Origin: Rhizobium leguminosarum
GTDB lineage: Bacteria > Pseudomonadota > Alphaproteobacteria > Rhizobiales > Rhizobiaceae
Reading direction: 5' to 3'
DNA length: 64,000 bases
Assembly (NCBI RefSeq): GCF_001652265.1
Contig: NZ_LWBS01000472.1
Span: 62,001-126,000, forward strand
Under the pieces are notes generated by a model that saw only the letters and a list, made by a program, of their open reading frames with translations, was not told the origin of the DNA and made no database searches. Every line of letters starts with the position of its first letter. Position 1 is the first letter of the stretch. The position numbers and the translations under genes were made by a program. Positions 53,886 through 62,803 of the stretch are shown piece by piece.

Positions 53886-54662
53886 TCAGTCGTGGGTGCT
53901 CTCGGGCATGGACGAGGGATCGAAGCGTTCCCAGCCGCGCGGGGTCAGATGCTCCTGCGGCTGGAAGCGCGTCTTATAGTCCATTTTCCGCGACCCTTGA
54001 ACCCAGTAGCCGAGGTAGACATGCGGCAGTCCCAGCGCTTTCGTGCGCCTGACATGGTCGAGAATCATGAAAGTGCCGAGCGAACGTCGCTCGAGCGCCG
54101 GATTAAAATAGGAATAAACCATCGACAGCCCGTCGCTCATCGTGTCGGTCAGCGCAGCGGCAAGTAACTCGCCCTTCGGACGCTGCTCCAGTCCCGAGCC
54201 TTCTTCGCGCCGGCGGTATTCGATGATTCTCGTATTCACATGCGTGTCTTCCACCATGATTGCATAGTCGAGCACGGTCATGTCGGACATGCCGCCCTGC
54301 TGGTGGCGAAAATCGAGATAGCGTCGGAAGAGCGAATATTGCTCGCTAGAAGGCTGGGCCGTGAATTCGGTAGCGATGACGTCGGAATTGGCGCCAAGCA
54401 CCCGTTTCATCGATTTCGTCGGCTCGAATTCCTGGGCGAGAATTCGCACGGAAACGCAGGCGCGACAGGATTCGCAGGCCGGGCGATAGGCGATGTTTTG
54501 TGAGCGGCGGAAACCGCCCTGCGTCAGGATGTCGTTCATCTCGGCGGCACGCGGGCCGACCAGATGGGTGAACACCTTGCGTTCCATCTCATGCGGCAGG
54601 TACGGACACGCAGCCGGAGCCGTCAGATAAAACTGCGGTGATGGCGTCGTCTGCGTATTCAT
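53886..54662 (-). CDS. bpt: aspartate/glutamate leucyltransferase Bpt
   Basis: Adds Leu from Leu-tRNA to N-terminal Asp or Glu of proteins, making N-end-rule substrates for ClpS/ClpAP. The 258-residue protein has the ATE1-like N-terminal domain with [16 protein letters not shown] and the cysteine cluster [12 protein letters not shown], and the GNAT-type C-terminal part ([40 protein letters not shown]). The start at 54662 gives [13 protein letters not shown]; an earlier ATG adds 16 poor residues. It is directly followed by the EamA gene. Confidence 0.93.
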   Translation of the reverse strand: MNTQTTPSPQFYLTAPAACPYLPHEMERKVFTHLVGPRAAEMNDILTQGGFRRSQNIAYRPACESCRACVSVRILAQEFEPTKSMKRVLGANSDVIATEFTAQPSSEQYSLFRRYLDFRHQQGGMSDMTVLDYAIMVEDTHVNTRIIEYRRREEGSGLEQRPKGELLAAALTDTMSDGLSMVYSYFNPALERRSLGTFMILDHVRRTKALGLPHVYLGYWVQGSRKMDYKTRFQPQEHLTPRGWERFDPSSMPESTHD

Positions 54663-54810
54663 TTGTCGCGGAAATTTCCCTGTCGAGACCGTGCCGTTTC
54701 CTGACAGCATGACCTAAGAATAAAAAACGTCAACAGCGGGGCGCGTTTCGCCCTTCATATCAGTCTTTTAATTCTAGATATGGAGCGCCGGCGCCCGTCG
54801 GCAAAGAGAA

Positions 54811-54836
54811 GGCGGAGACTTTATTTCGTCTCCGCC
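54811..54836 (-). terminator. factor-independent terminator after the RDD gene
   Basis: GGCGGAGAC pairs with GTCTCCGCC across an 8-base loop, and on the minus strand a T-rich TTCTCTTT follows. Confidence 0.75.
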
Positions 54837-54868
54837 CCCGAGATCGCAGTTAGGTTTCAGCCAAGGTC

Positions 54869-55327
54869 TCAGGCAGTGCGCACCGTCGCCGTGCCCACCA
54901 GCAGGTCGTGAACGAGACGGCTGCGTTCGATAAACAGGCCGGCAAGTAGAATGAGCGGCGTCAGCACCGAGTTGAGGATCCAGAACAGTGCCAGATGCAC
55001 GATCGCCGTCATGAAATCCATCGGCCGTCCGTCGACGCGCACGATCGCAATTCCCATGGCCCGCATGCCGAGCGAGGCCTGGCTCGGCCCGCCCACCGTC
55101 AGGCCGAAGTAAATGCCGGCGACGATGACGAAGAGGGCAGGGTAGAGAAAGAAGCCGAGCCCGAGCGTGACGATCGACAGGAAGAACAGCACGATCGCCG
55201 CGGGAATGCAGAGCAGCGCCACGATGACGTAGTCGAGGATGAATGCGAAGACCCGGCGGCTCAACACGCCGCTATAGGCACGCCAGTCCTCCGGTGCGGC
55301 ATAAAGCGGATTGGGGTTGTAGCTCAT
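54869..55327 (-). CDS. RDD-family membrane protein
   Basis: A 152-residue protein with three membrane helices (VFAFILDYVIVALLCIPAAIV, GFFLYPALFVIVAGIYFGL, FMTAIVHLALFWILNSVLTPLILLAGL) and the RDD signature pattern (SRRVFAFILDYV and a final LVHDLLVGT). Members have been linked to ion exchange. GAGGAGA lies before the ATG at 55327; an upstream ATG adds 17 residues without benefit. It is a single-gene unit with its own terminator. Confidence 0.85.
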   Translation of the reverse strand: MSYNPNPLYAAPEDWRAYSGVLSRRVFAFILDYVIVALLCIPAAIVLFFLSIVTLGLGFFLYPALFVIVAGIYFGLTVGGPSQASLGMRAMGIAIVRVDGRPMDFMTAIVHLALFWILNSVLTPLILLAGLFIERSRLVHDLLVGTATVRTA

Positions 55328-55448
55328 CTCAATCTCCTCAGGAAAAGCGATGCCGCTGATATGGTATCGGCAGGGCAAAATGCAATAATTCTAAATCAAC
55401 GAGCATGATGGCGTCCGAAAACCGCGGACGCTTTTCGGCATCATGCAC

Positions 55449-55551
55449 TACAGCGCCGCGCGTCTTTTGAGATGCGCAAAGGACGCTGTAGCACTTTGAA
55501 TCGCTGCATAATTTTATCCTTAAATCGATTCCGATTTAAGGAATTATGCAG
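55449..55551 (+). repeat. intergenic repeat, family B copy 6 (full length)
   Basis: The clearest full copy: core CGCGCGTCTTTTGAGATGCGC, GGACGCTGTAGCACTTTGAAT, then ATAATTTTATCC and the inverted TTAAATCGATTCCGATTTAA block, ending AATTATGCAG. It abuts the hemB stop. Confidence 0.88.
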
Positions 55552-56565
55552 TCACCGCTTTGCGAGAATTTTCGCCACTTCGACCGCGAAATAGGTGAGG
55601 ACACCGTCGCAGCCCGCCCGCTTGAACGACAGCAGCGTTTCGAGCATCGCCCGCTCGCCGTCGATCCAGCCATTCATCGCCGCCGCCTTGATCTGCGTAT
55701 ATTCGCCGGACACCTGGTAGGCGAAGGTCGGCAGGCCAAAGGCCTCCTTCATCCGCCAGCAGATATCGAGATAGGGCAGGCCGGGCTTGACCATCAGCAT
55801 GTCGGCGCCTTCCTCGACGTCGAGGGCAGCGTCGCGGATCGCCTCGGTGCCGTTGGCGGGGTCGATATAATAGGTCTTCTTGTCGCCTTTCAGCAGCCCG
55901 CCCGTCGAGATCGCCTCGCGATAGGGACCATAGAAGGCGGAGGCGAATTTCGTCGCATAGCTCATGATGCCGACGCTCTGGTGACCGGCTGCATCGAGCG
56001 CCATGCGGATCGCGCCGATGCGTCCGTCCATCATCTCCGACGGCGCGATGATGTCGGCGCCGGCATCTGCCTGCATCACGGCGGCGCGCGCCACCTGGTC
56101 GACCGTCTCGTCGTTGACGATCTCGCCGCCTCTGAGGATGCCGTCATGGCCGTGGCTGGTGAAGGGATCGAGCGCGACGTCGGTGATAACGCCGATATTA
56201 GGCACCGCCTTCTTGATCGCCGCCGTCGCCAGGTTGATCAGGTTGTTGGCTTCGAGGCTGTTCGAGCCGGTCTCGTCGCGCAGTTCCATCTCGATATTCG
56301 GAAAGGTGGCGAGTGCCGGAATGCCGAGGCCGGCGGCTTCCCGCGCGGCTTCCACGGCCTTGTCGATGCTCATGCGGTTGACACCGGGCATGGCCGCGAT
56401 CGGATCGACGATGCCGGAACCCGGCACGATGAAGATCGGCCAGATCAGGTCGTCGACCATTAGCCGGTTCTCCTGCACCAGCCGGCGTGTCCAATCCGCC
56501 TTGCGGTTGCGCCGCATGCGGCGATGACCGGTGATGTCGTCGACGAGATGCGTCCTGTCCTGCAT
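55552..56565 (-). CDS. hemB: delta-aminolevulinic acid dehydratase (porphobilinogen synthase)
   Basis: Condenses two 5-aminolevulinate molecules to porphobilinogen in heme synthesis. The 337-residue protein has the active-site lysines in SYATKFASAFYGPY and MVKPGLPYLD, and DIIAPSEMMDGRIGAIR. The metal site lacks the three-cysteine zinc cluster: the region DVALDPFTSHGHDG has aspartates, the Mg2+ -type pattern common in rhizobia. The start at 56565 follows an AGGACAG region. It is monocistronic, with a family B repeat after the stop. Confidence 0.96.
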   Translation of the reverse strand: MQDRTHLVDDITGHRRMRRNRKADWTRRLVQENRLMVDDLIWPIFIVPGSGIVDPIAAMPGVNRMSIDKAVEAAREAAGLGIPALATFPNIEMELRDETGSNSLEANNLINLATAAIKKAVPNIGVITDVALDPFTSHGHDGILRGGEIVNDETVDQVARAAVMQADAGADIIAPSEMMDGRIGAIRMALDAAGHQSVGIMSYATKFASAFYGPYREAISTGGLLKGDKKTYYIDPANGTEAIRDAALDVEEGADMLMVKPGLPYLDICWRMKEAFGLPTFAYQVSGEYTQIKAAAMNGWIDGERAMLETLLSFKRAGCDGVLTYFAVEVAKILAKR

Positions 56566-56662
56566 GATATCTGTCCTTGGCCCATTCCATTTATAGGAGC
56601 GCTCATTATCATGGCACCTGGAAAATCCAAACCGGACGATTGGCCGCGGCGGAAAAACCTAT

Positions 56663-56730
56663 TCATGTCGCCCGGAAGTGTGCAGCGGTTCCGGGATAAC
56701 GACATGCATAAAAACAAGATGCTTTAGCGC
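56663..56730 (+). repeat. intergenic repeat, family A copy 3
   Basis: CATGTCG at 56664-56670 pairs with CGACATG at 56700-56706, with CCGGAA/TTCCGG inner arms and an ATAAAAACAAGATGCTTTAGCGC tail. It is immediately followed by a family B copy in reverse orientation, forming a mosaic. Confidence 0.75.
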
Positions 56731-56744
56731 ATGATTTTCAGGGT

Positions 56745-56803
56745 TATGCGCCAACGCAATGTTATAGAGCGTCCTTGGCGCGTCTTGTCCGACGCGCGGC
56801 GCT
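56745..56803 (-). repeat. intergenic repeat, family B copy 7 (reverse orientation)
   Basis: On the minus strand it reads GCGCCGCGCGTCGGACAAGACGCGCCAAGGACGC, then a diverged TATAACATTG. It is the only one of seven copies in this orientation and lies directly upstream of the small membrane protein gene. Confidence 0.75.
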
Positions 56804-56840
56804 TCTTGCGAAGATGCAACCCCGAACCGATGTCTGCGCT

Positions 56841-57278
56841 ATGGAAACCGAATCCCCGACGATACCGAAACACACACTGGCGGATATCCTCTTCATTCTC
56901 TTCCTGAGACTGGTTGCCGTATCCTGCTTCTGGTTCGGCCTGCAATACTGGGCGATGCTCGTCGGCTACTCGCTGGTCGGCGCCGGCCGCTTCGATCTTT
57001 TGAGCCTGCCATGGAAGGTGGCGAGCACCAGCCTCGCCGTGCTCTTCCCCGTCGCCTCCCTCGGCCTCTGGCTGACCGTCTCCTGGGGACCGGTCATCTG
57101 GGTGCTGGCCGCCGGCGGACAAATCCTCATGTATGGCCTGCTGCCGGATATTTTCGGCCCCAACCGGCTGATCATCCTGCTGCATGTCATGGTCGCCGTC
57201 GTCTACTTGATTTTCCGCCTGCTGCTGTGGCTGGAAAAGCGCCGGCATCGCCGCCAGGTAAGTGTTGATTTACCCTGA
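56841..57278 (+). CDS. small four-helix membrane protein (DUF6163-like)
   Basis: A 145-residue protein with four membrane helices (ILFILFLRLVAVSCFWFGLQY, VASTSLAVLFPVASLGLWL, VIWVLAAGGQILMYGLL, IILLHVMVAVVYLIFRLLLWL) and a basic C-terminus. It lies directly upstream of ldtR, a neighbour seen in related genomes, so a link to envelope stress is possible. The start is uncertain: the ATG at 56841 lacks a Shine-Dalgarno, while an ATG at 56814 has a weak GAAG and is in frame. The DUF assignment is from memory of size and topology. Confidence 0.65.
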   Translation: METESPTIPKHTLADILFILFLRLVAVSCFWFGLQYWAMLVGYSLVGAGRFDLLSLPWKVASTSLAVLFPVASLGLWLTVSWGPVIWVLAAGGQILMYGLLPDIFGPNRLIILLHVMVAVVYLIFRLLLWLEKRRHRRQVSVDLP

Positions 57279-57325
57279 GACAACGTGGGGTTACCGGTAA
57301 GGCTCCGTTAAGGCTGCGGTTTAAG

Positions 57326-57346
57326 TCGAATTTTATATGTATTCGA
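57326..57346. promoter_or_regulatory. ldtR: inverted repeat upstream of ldtR, candidate autoregulatory site
   Basis: TCGAAT at 57326-57331 and ATTCGA at 57341-57346 flank an AT-rich TTTATATGT centre, a 21-base site about 60-80 bases before the ldtR ATG. MarR-type dimers bind such dyads. The AT-rich centre could overlap the -10 element. Confidence 0.5.
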
Positions 57347-57406
57347 TAGGGTCTCACTCAAGGCGGGAAGAACACACACCGCCAAACAAACAGTGAGGCA
57401 GTCAAT

Positions 57407-57922
57407 ATGAACACGAAAATCAAGCCGCAGGCGGTATCGACCTTCCGTGACCAGCAGGACCACGACATCCGTGATCTTTACATGGAATCCCTTCATCTCG
57501 TTGAACGTCTGCACCGTCGTCTTCTCGACGTCATCAAGGACGAATTCGACCGTCAGGGTCGCAGCGACGTCAACGCCATCCAGGCGCTGCTCCTTTTCAA
57601 CATCGGCAATTCCGAGCTGACCGCCGGCGAGCTGCGCTCGCGTGGCTACTATCTCGGCTCCAACGTCTCCTACAACGTCAAGAAGCTGGTCGATCTCGGC
57701 TTCATCAACCATCAGCGCTCGCGCATCGACCGTCGCTCGGTCCGCATCAGCCTGACCGAAACCGGCCAGGACATCGCCGAAACGGTGGCCAAGCTCTACG
57801 AACGCCACATTGCCTCGATCGACAAGGTCGGCGGCATCGGCACCGACGAGTTCACGCAGATGAACAAACTGCTCCAGCGCCTGGACCGTTTCTGGAACGA
57901 CCAGATCCTGTACCGTCTCTAA
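57407..57922 (+). CDS. ldtR: MarR-family regulator LdtR
   Basis: A 171-residue winged-helix regulator. The sequence fits LdtR from Liberibacter and rhizobia, a stress-response regulator that controls L,D-transpeptidase genes. The DNA-binding part (SELTAGELRSRGYYLGSNVSYNVKKLVDLGFINHQRSRIDRRSVRISLTETG) forms the helix-turn-helix and wing near 70-125; the flanking helices make the dimer. It is followed, 443 bases downstream, by the L,D-transpeptidase gene, the known partner arrangement. An inverted repeat lies upstream. Confidence 0.92.
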   Translation: MNTKIKPQAVSTFRDQQDHDIRDLYMESLHLVERLHRRLLDVIKDEFDRQGRSDVNAIQALLLFNIGNSELTAGELRSRGYYLGSNVSYNVKKLVDLGFINHQRSRIDRRSVRISLTETGQDIAETVAKLYERHIASIDKVGGIGTDEFTQMNKLLQRLDRFWNDQILYRL

Positions 57923-58365
57923 GACCCCTGACCTCCTTCCAGGGTTGCAGAAAATCGGACGTGTCCCTGCACGTCCGATTTGCCGTTTATATTTGCGTGG
58001 TATCTTTGCAACGCATGGCAGGCAAGCGCAAAGGCCTGTATTCAAGCCGTTTTTTAGCCGTTATTAACCGGCACGCTCTACCCGTGTTATGGTTCGTCGC
58101 GTCCTATTTCCGACAGTCGGCAAGTCCGTCTTCCGGCCCGGCAACACGAATTGGCCATATTGGTGTGGCAGCGGAAGGCTTAACAACCGGCGCTTTCAAT
58201 GGGACCGATCAGGAACGTTCGGCTTTCTCATCGCAATCTTGTGATGGGACCAGCGGACTTTCCTGATGCACCAGGAGAACGAACGGATAGGGATCTGCGT
58301 TAAAGCGCAGTGATATCGCAAAGAGCCGCGGCTTTTCATATCGCGGCATTGAGTGGTTGGGACGA
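57923..58365 (+). other. 443-base gap between ldtR and ldtP, with a strong dyad at 57952-57981
   Basis: AAATCGGACGTG pairs perfectly with CACGTCCGATTT across a 6-base loop, about 30 bases after the ldtR stop. It is probably a terminator, though the T-run is weak. The remainder (57985-58365) should hold the ldtP promoter and perhaps LdtR sites. I see no coding sequence and no recognised RNA in it. Confidence 0.6.
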
Positions 58366-59667
58366 ATGTCGAAGAAAAACGGAATTGAAGCTCTTTCTCG
58401 CCGCGCTTTCCTGGCGTCCGCGGCAACGATTGGCGCCAGCGCGATTGCCGCGCCGGCATTCGCGCAATCGGCGCTCGATACGCTGATCAATGCGCCGCGC
58501 CGCGGCAACTGGGACGACCAGTTCGACGCCAAGGCGGCTTCGCGCACGGCAAACGCCATGGTTTCCAACACGCCGATCCTCGGCCCGCAGTCTGTTGCGA
58601 GCGCGCAGCAGGCGATTATGCAGTATCAGCAGATCGCCGCAGCCGGCGGCTGGCCTGAGGTCAATCCCGGTGACCAGCGCCTGCAGCTCGGCGTCAGCTC
58701 TCCTTCCGTCCAGGCGTTGCGTCAGCGCCTTGCGATCACCGGTGACCTGCCGCGCGAAGCCGGCCTGTCCAACGCTTTCGATTCCTACGTCGATGGCGCC
58801 GTCAAGCGCTTCCAGGCCCGCCACGGTCTGCCGTCCGATGGTGTTCTCGGCGAATTCACGCTGAAGGCGATGAACATTCCTGCCGATGTCCGCCTGCAGC
58901 AGCTGAACACCAATCTGATCCGTCTGCAGACCTTCCCCGAAGACATGGGCCGCCGTCACCTGATGGTCAACATCCCGGCCGCCTATGTGGAGGCTGTCGA
59001 GGACGGCAGTGTCGCGACACGTCACACAGCGGTTGTCGGCCGTCTCAGCCGCCCGACGCATCTCGTCAATTCGAAGATTTATGAGGTCATCCTCAATCCT
59101 TACTGGACGGCGCCGCGCTCGATCGTCGAAAAAGACATCATGCCGCTGATGCGCAAGGATCCGACCTATCTCGAAAAGAACGCCATCCGCCTGATCGACG
59201 GCAAGGGCAACGAAGTCGCCCCCGAGACCATCGACTGGAACGGCGAGGCGCCGAACCTGATGTTCCGTCAGGACCCCGGCAAGACCAACGCCATGGCGTC
59301 GACGAAGATCAACTTCTACAACAAGAACGGCGAGTACATGCACGACACGCCGCAGCAGGGCCTGTTCAACAAGCTGATGCGCTTTGAATCGTCGGGCTGC
59401 GTCCGCGTCCAGAACGTGCGTGACTTGTCGAACTGGCTCTTGCGCGAGACCCCCGGCTGGAACCGCCAGCAGATGGAGCAGGTGATCGCAACCGGCGTCA
59501 ACACGCCGGTCAAGCTCGCCACGGAAGTTCCGGTTTATTTCGTCTACATCTCCGCCTGGGGCATGCCCGACGGCATCGTCCAGTTCCGCGACGACATCTA
59601 TCAGATGGACGGCAATGCCGAGCTGGCGCTCGACACCACGGCTGGTATGGAGCAGCCGGTCCAGTAA
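58366..59667 (+). CDS. ldtP: Tat-exported L,D-transpeptidase LdtP
   Basis: Periplasmic peptidoglycan cross-linking enzyme of 433 residues. It has a twin-arginine signal (SRRAFLAS at 11-18), a peptidoglycan-binding domain near 110-165 (SVQALRQRL, FQARHGLPSDGVLGEFT) and a YkuD catalytic domain. The catalytic site shows His326 (MHDTPQQ) and Cys345 in SSGCVRV, where the common SHGCVR has Ser for His. It is the LdtP partner of LdtR in other alphaproteobacteria. The ATG at 58366 follows a GGGACGA stretch; a TTG three codons upstream is possible. A terminator follows. Confidence 0.92.
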   Translation: MSKKNGIEALSRRAFLASAATIGASAIAAPAFAQSALDTLINAPRRGNWDDQFDAKAASRTANAMVSNTPILGPQSVASAQQAIMQYQQIAAAGGWPEVNPGDQRLQLGVSSPSVQALRQRLAITGDLPREAGLSNAFDSYVDGAVKRFQARHGLPSDGVLGEFTLKAMNIPADVRLQQLNTNLIRLQTFPEDMGRRHLMVNIPAAYVEAVEDGSVATRHTAVVGRLSRPTHLVNSKIYEVILNPYWTAPRSIVEKDIMPLMRKDPTYLEKNAIRLIDGKGNEVAPETIDWNGEAPNLMFRQDPGKTNAMASTKINFYNKNGEYMHDTPQQGLFNKLMRFESSGCVRVQNVRDLSNWLLRETPGWNRQQMEQVIATGVNTPVKLATEVPVYFVYISAWGMPDGIVQFRDDIYQMDGNAELALDTTAGMEQPVQ

Positions 59668-59694
59668 GCGGCGACCTCTGCATCATGATTTGAG

Positions 59695-59722
59695 AACCGC
59701 GCTTTCGGGCGCGGTTTTTTTT
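59695..59722 (+). terminator. ldtP: factor-independent terminator after ldtP
   Basis: AACCGCGC pairs with GCGCGGTT across TTTCGG, followed by a long T run. Confidence 0.9.
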
Positions 59723-59884
59723 ATGTCCGAGGAGACGCTCCTCGATGTGGTCGCCAAGGATCGGCGCGGCGCAACCGCAAAAGAGCTTGAGCGCGCGCTT
59801 TGCTCAGCAAATGTCGTTCTCCGTATTGCCCTCGCCACGGCGGAAGGCTAATACCTCAGCGCATTCCAGTTGAGGAGCCCGCCC

Positions 59885-61183
59885 ATGACCAATGCTTCCA
59901 CCGAATCCTTCTTCAATCGCTCGCTTGCGGACGTCGATCCGGATATTTTCGGCGCGATCGGAAAGGAACTCGGTCGCCAACGGCACGAGATCGAACTGAT
60001 CGCTTCTGAGAACATCGTCTCCCGCGCCGTGCTGGAAGCCCAGGGCTCCATCATGACCAACAAATATGCCGAGGGTTATCCCGGCAAGCGTTATTACGGC
60101 GGCTGCCAATTCGTCGATATCGCCGAGGAACTGGCGATCGAGCGTGCCAAGAAGCTGTTCGGCGTCAATTTCGCCAACGTCCAGCCGAATTCCGGTTCGC
60201 AGATGAACCAGGCCGTGTTCCTGGCGCTGCTGCAGCCGGGGGACACCTTCATGGGTCTCGACCTGAATTCGGGCGGCCACCTCACGCATGGTTCGCCGGT
60301 CAATATGTCCGGCAAGTGGTTCAACGTCGTCTCCTACGGCGTGCGCGAAGGCGACAACCTGCTCGACATGGATGAAGTTGCCCGCAAGGCCGAAGAAACC
60401 AAGCCGAAGCTCATCATCGCCGGCGGCACTGCCTATTCCCGCATTTGGGATTGGAAGCGCTTCCGCGAGATCGCCGACAGCGTCGGCGCCTATCTGATGG
60501 TCGACATGGCCCACATCGCCGGCCTTGTCGCCGGTGGCGTTCATCCGTCCCCGTTCCCGCATTGCCATGTCGCGACGACGACGACCCACAAGTCGTTGCG
60601 CGGTCCGCGCGGCGGCGTCATCCTCACCAATGACGAGGATCTGGCGAAGAAGTTCAATTCGGCCGTTTTCCCGGGTCTTCAGGGCGGCCCGCTGATGCAC
60701 ATCATCGCTGCCAAGGCTGTTGCCTTCGGCGAGGCGCTGCAGCCGGAATTCAAGGACTACGCCGCCCAGGTCGTCAAGAACGCCAAGGCGCTTGCTGAAA
60801 CGCTGATATCGGGCGGCCTTGACGTCGTCTCCGGCGGTACCGACAACCACCTGATGCTGGTCGACCTGCGCAAGAAGAACGCCACCGGCAGGCGCGCCGA
60901 GGCAGCTCTCGGCCGCGCCTACGTCACCTGCAACAAGAACGGCATTCCCTTCGATCCGGAAAAGCCCTTCGTCACCTCAGGTGTTCGCCTCGGCGCGCCG
61001 GCCGGCACGACCCGCGGCTTCAAGGAAGCCGAATTCCGCGAGATCGGCAATCTGATCGTTGAGGTTCTCGACGGCCTGAAGATCGCCAATTCCGATGAAG
61101 GCAATGCCGCCGTCGAAGCCGCGGTGCGCGGCAAGGTGGTCCGCCTTACCGACCGCTTCCCCATGTATGATTACTTGGGATAA
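59885..61183 (+). CDS. glyA: serine hydroxymethyltransferase
   Basis: PLP enzyme interconverting serine and glycine with tetrahydrofolate, the main one-carbon source. The 432-residue protein has the substrate-binding [24 protein letters not shown], and the PLP-lysine motif [16 protein letters not shown]. Length is typical. The start at 59885 has GAGGAG upstream. It leads a probable transcript glyA-nrdR-ribD-ribE, an order conserved in rhizobia. Confidence 0.97.
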   Translation: MTNASTESFFNRSLADVDPDIFGAIGKELGRQRHEIELIASENIVSRAVLEAQGSIMTNKYAEGYPGKRYYGGCQFVDIAEELAIERAKKLFGVNFANVQPNSGSQMNQAVFLALLQPGDTFMGLDLNSGGHLTHGSPVNMSGKWFNVVSYGVREGDNLLDMDEVARKAEETKPKLIIAGGTAYSRIWDWKRFREIADSVGAYLMVDMAHIAGLVAGGVHPSPFPHCHVATTTTHKSLRGPRGGVILTNDEDLAKKFNSAVFPGLQGGPLMHIIAAKAVAFGEALQPEFKDYAAQVVKNAKALAETLISGGLDVVSGGTDNHLMLVDLRKKNATGRRAEAALGRAYVTCNKNGIPFDPEKPFVTSGVRLGAPAGTTRGFKEAEFREIGNLIVEVLDGLKIANSDEGNAAVEAAVRGKVVRLTDRFPMYDYLG

Positions 61184-61192
61184 GGAGTAGGG

Positions 61193-61669
61193 ATGCGCTG
61201 CCCCTATTGCGGTTCGGAAGATACTCAGGTCAAGGATTCGCGCCCGGCGGAGGACAACACGTCCATCCGCCGGCGGCGCATCTGTCCGGATTGCGGCGGC
61301 CGCTTCACGACGTTCGAGCGCGTGCAGCTGCGCGAGCTGATGGTCATCAAGAAGACCGGCCGCAAAGTGCCCTTCGATCGTGACAAGCTGGTGCGCTCCT
61401 TCGAAGTGGCGTTGCGTAAACGCCCGGTCGAGCGTGATCGCATCGAACGCGCCGTCTCGGGTATCGTCCGCCGGCTTGAAAGCTCCGGCGAGACCGAAAT
61501 CTCCTCCGAGCAGATCGGCCTGCAGGTGCTGGAAGCCATGAAGAGCCTCGATGATGTCGGCTTCGTGCGCTACGCCTCGGTCTATCGGGATTTCTCGCTT
61601 GCCGAGGATTTCGAGAAGGTCATTTCCGAAATCAACGCCAAGATCGCCCGCGACCCGCTTGACAGGTGA
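61193..61669 (+). CDS. nrdR: transcriptional repressor NrdR
   Basis: Zinc-finger/ATP-cone repressor of ribonucleotide reductase genes. The 158-residue protein has the zinc ribbon [16 protein letters not shown] and [12 protein letters not shown], followed by the ATP-cone ([29 protein letters not shown]). Length fits the family. It is nine bases after glyA and four before ribD, so co-transcribed. Confidence 0.97.
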   Translation: MRCPYCGSEDTQVKDSRPAEDNTSIRRRRICPDCGGRFTTFERVQLRELMVIKKTGRKVPFDRDKLVRSFEVALRKRPVERDRIERAVSGIVRRLESSGETEISSEQIGLQVLEAMKSLDDVGFVRYASVYRDFSLAEDFEKVISEINAKIARDPLDR

Positions 61670-61672
61670 GCC

Positions 61673-62803
61673 ATGAGTATCACGCCGCATGACGAACGTT
61701 TCATGGCGGCGGCGATCCGCCTGTCGCGCTGGCATCTCGGCCGCACCGCCACCAACCCCTCCGTCGGCTGCCTGATCGTCAGGGATGGCGTCATCGTCGG
61801 CCGTGCCGTGACGGCGCTCAGTGGCCGCCCGCATGCCGAGACGCAGGCACTCGCCGAAGCCGGCGCGCTCGCCCGCGGCGCCACCGCCTATGTGACGCTC
61901 GAACCCTGCTCGCATCACGGCAGGACGCCGCCCTGTTCCGAGGCGCTGATCGCCTATGGCGTTGCCCGCGTCGTCATCAGCGTCACCGATCCCGATCCGC
62001 GGGTCTCCGGCCGCGGCATCGGCATGCTGCGCGAAGCCGGCATAGAGGTGGATGCCGGCGTGCTGGAGGCGGAGGGCCGGCAGTCGCTTGCCGCCTATCT
62101 CACCCGCCAGACGAAGAACCGGCCCTATGTGACTCTCAAATTTGCCGTTTCCGCCGATGGCATGATCGGCCGCGAGGGGGCAGGGCAGGTGGCCATAACA
62201 GGCCCGGAGGCAAGCGCCCAGGTGCAGGCGCTGCGCGCCGAAACCGATGCGATCCTGGTCGGCATCGGCACCGCGATTGCGGATGATCCGCTGCTGACGG
62301 TACGGGCGCCAGGTCTTCAATCGCAATCGCCGATCCGCATCGTGCTTGATCCCTCGCTGGCATTGCCATTGACCAGCAAGCTTGTCGAGACGGCGCGGGA
62401 AGTGCCGGTCATCGTGGTGGCGAGCGAGGAAGCATCGTTGTTGGAGGCAGAGGGGGGGAACACACCCGCAGACGCCGCAGAGATGGAATCTCGTCGCGCA
62501 GCCCTCGAAGCCGCCGGCGTCGAGGTCGTCCATTGCAATCCCTATCATCCGGAAGTCCTGCTGCCGGCACTCGCGACGCGCGGTATTTCTTCGCTTCTGG
62601 TCGAGGGCGGCGCTAAGACGGCGAGGCTTTTTCTCGAGGCTGGCCTCATCGACCGCATCCAGCTTTATCAGGCGCCAGTTGTCATCGGCGAGGGCGGTAT
62701 TGAATCCCCGCTTGATGCAACCGACATACCATCGGGTTTTGCCCATACGGGCACGCTGATGTTCGGCGAAGATCGCCTGGACGAATACGAAAGAGGGCTT
62801 TGA
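61673..62803 (+). CDS. ribD: bifunctional riboflavin biosynthesis deaminase/reductase RibD
   Basis: Performs the second and third steps of riboflavin synthesis. The 376-residue protein has the N-terminal cytidine-deaminase-like domain with zinc ligands in GRPHAETQAL and LEPCSHHGRTPPC, and the C-terminal NADPH reductase domain (VTLKFAVSADGMIG, LLVEGGAKTARLFLE). Its stop shares a base with the ribE start (TGATG). No FMN riboswitch is seen upstream, which fits its place inside an operon. Confidence 0.96.
   Translation: MSITPHDERFMAAAIRLSRWHLGRTATNPSVGCLIVRDGVIVGRAVTALSGRPHAETQALAEAGALARGATAYVTLEPCSHHGRTPPCSEALIAYGVARVVISVTDPDPRVSGRGIGMLREAGIEVDAGVLEAEGRQSLAAYLTRQTKNRPYVTLKFAVSADGMIGREGAGQVAITGPEASAQVQALRAETDAILVGIGTAIADDPLLTVRAPGLQSQSPIRIVLDPSLALPLTSKLVETAREVPVIVVASEEASLLEAEGGNTPADAAEMESRRAALEAAGVEVVHCNPYHPEVLLPALATRGISSLLVEGGAKTARLFLEAGLIDRIQLYQAPVVIGEGGIESPLDATDIPSGFAHTGTLMFGEDRLDEYERGL

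Noticed and set aside
56524..56727. 67-codon ORF in the hemB upstream region
   Set aside because: Its second half is the translation of a family A repeat and the first half overlaps hemB on the other strand.
59723..59851. 42-codon ORF between ldtP and glyA
   Set aside because: Its ATG overlaps the T run of the ldtP terminator and there is no Shine-Dalgarno; the translation matches nothing I know. Could be real but unsupported.
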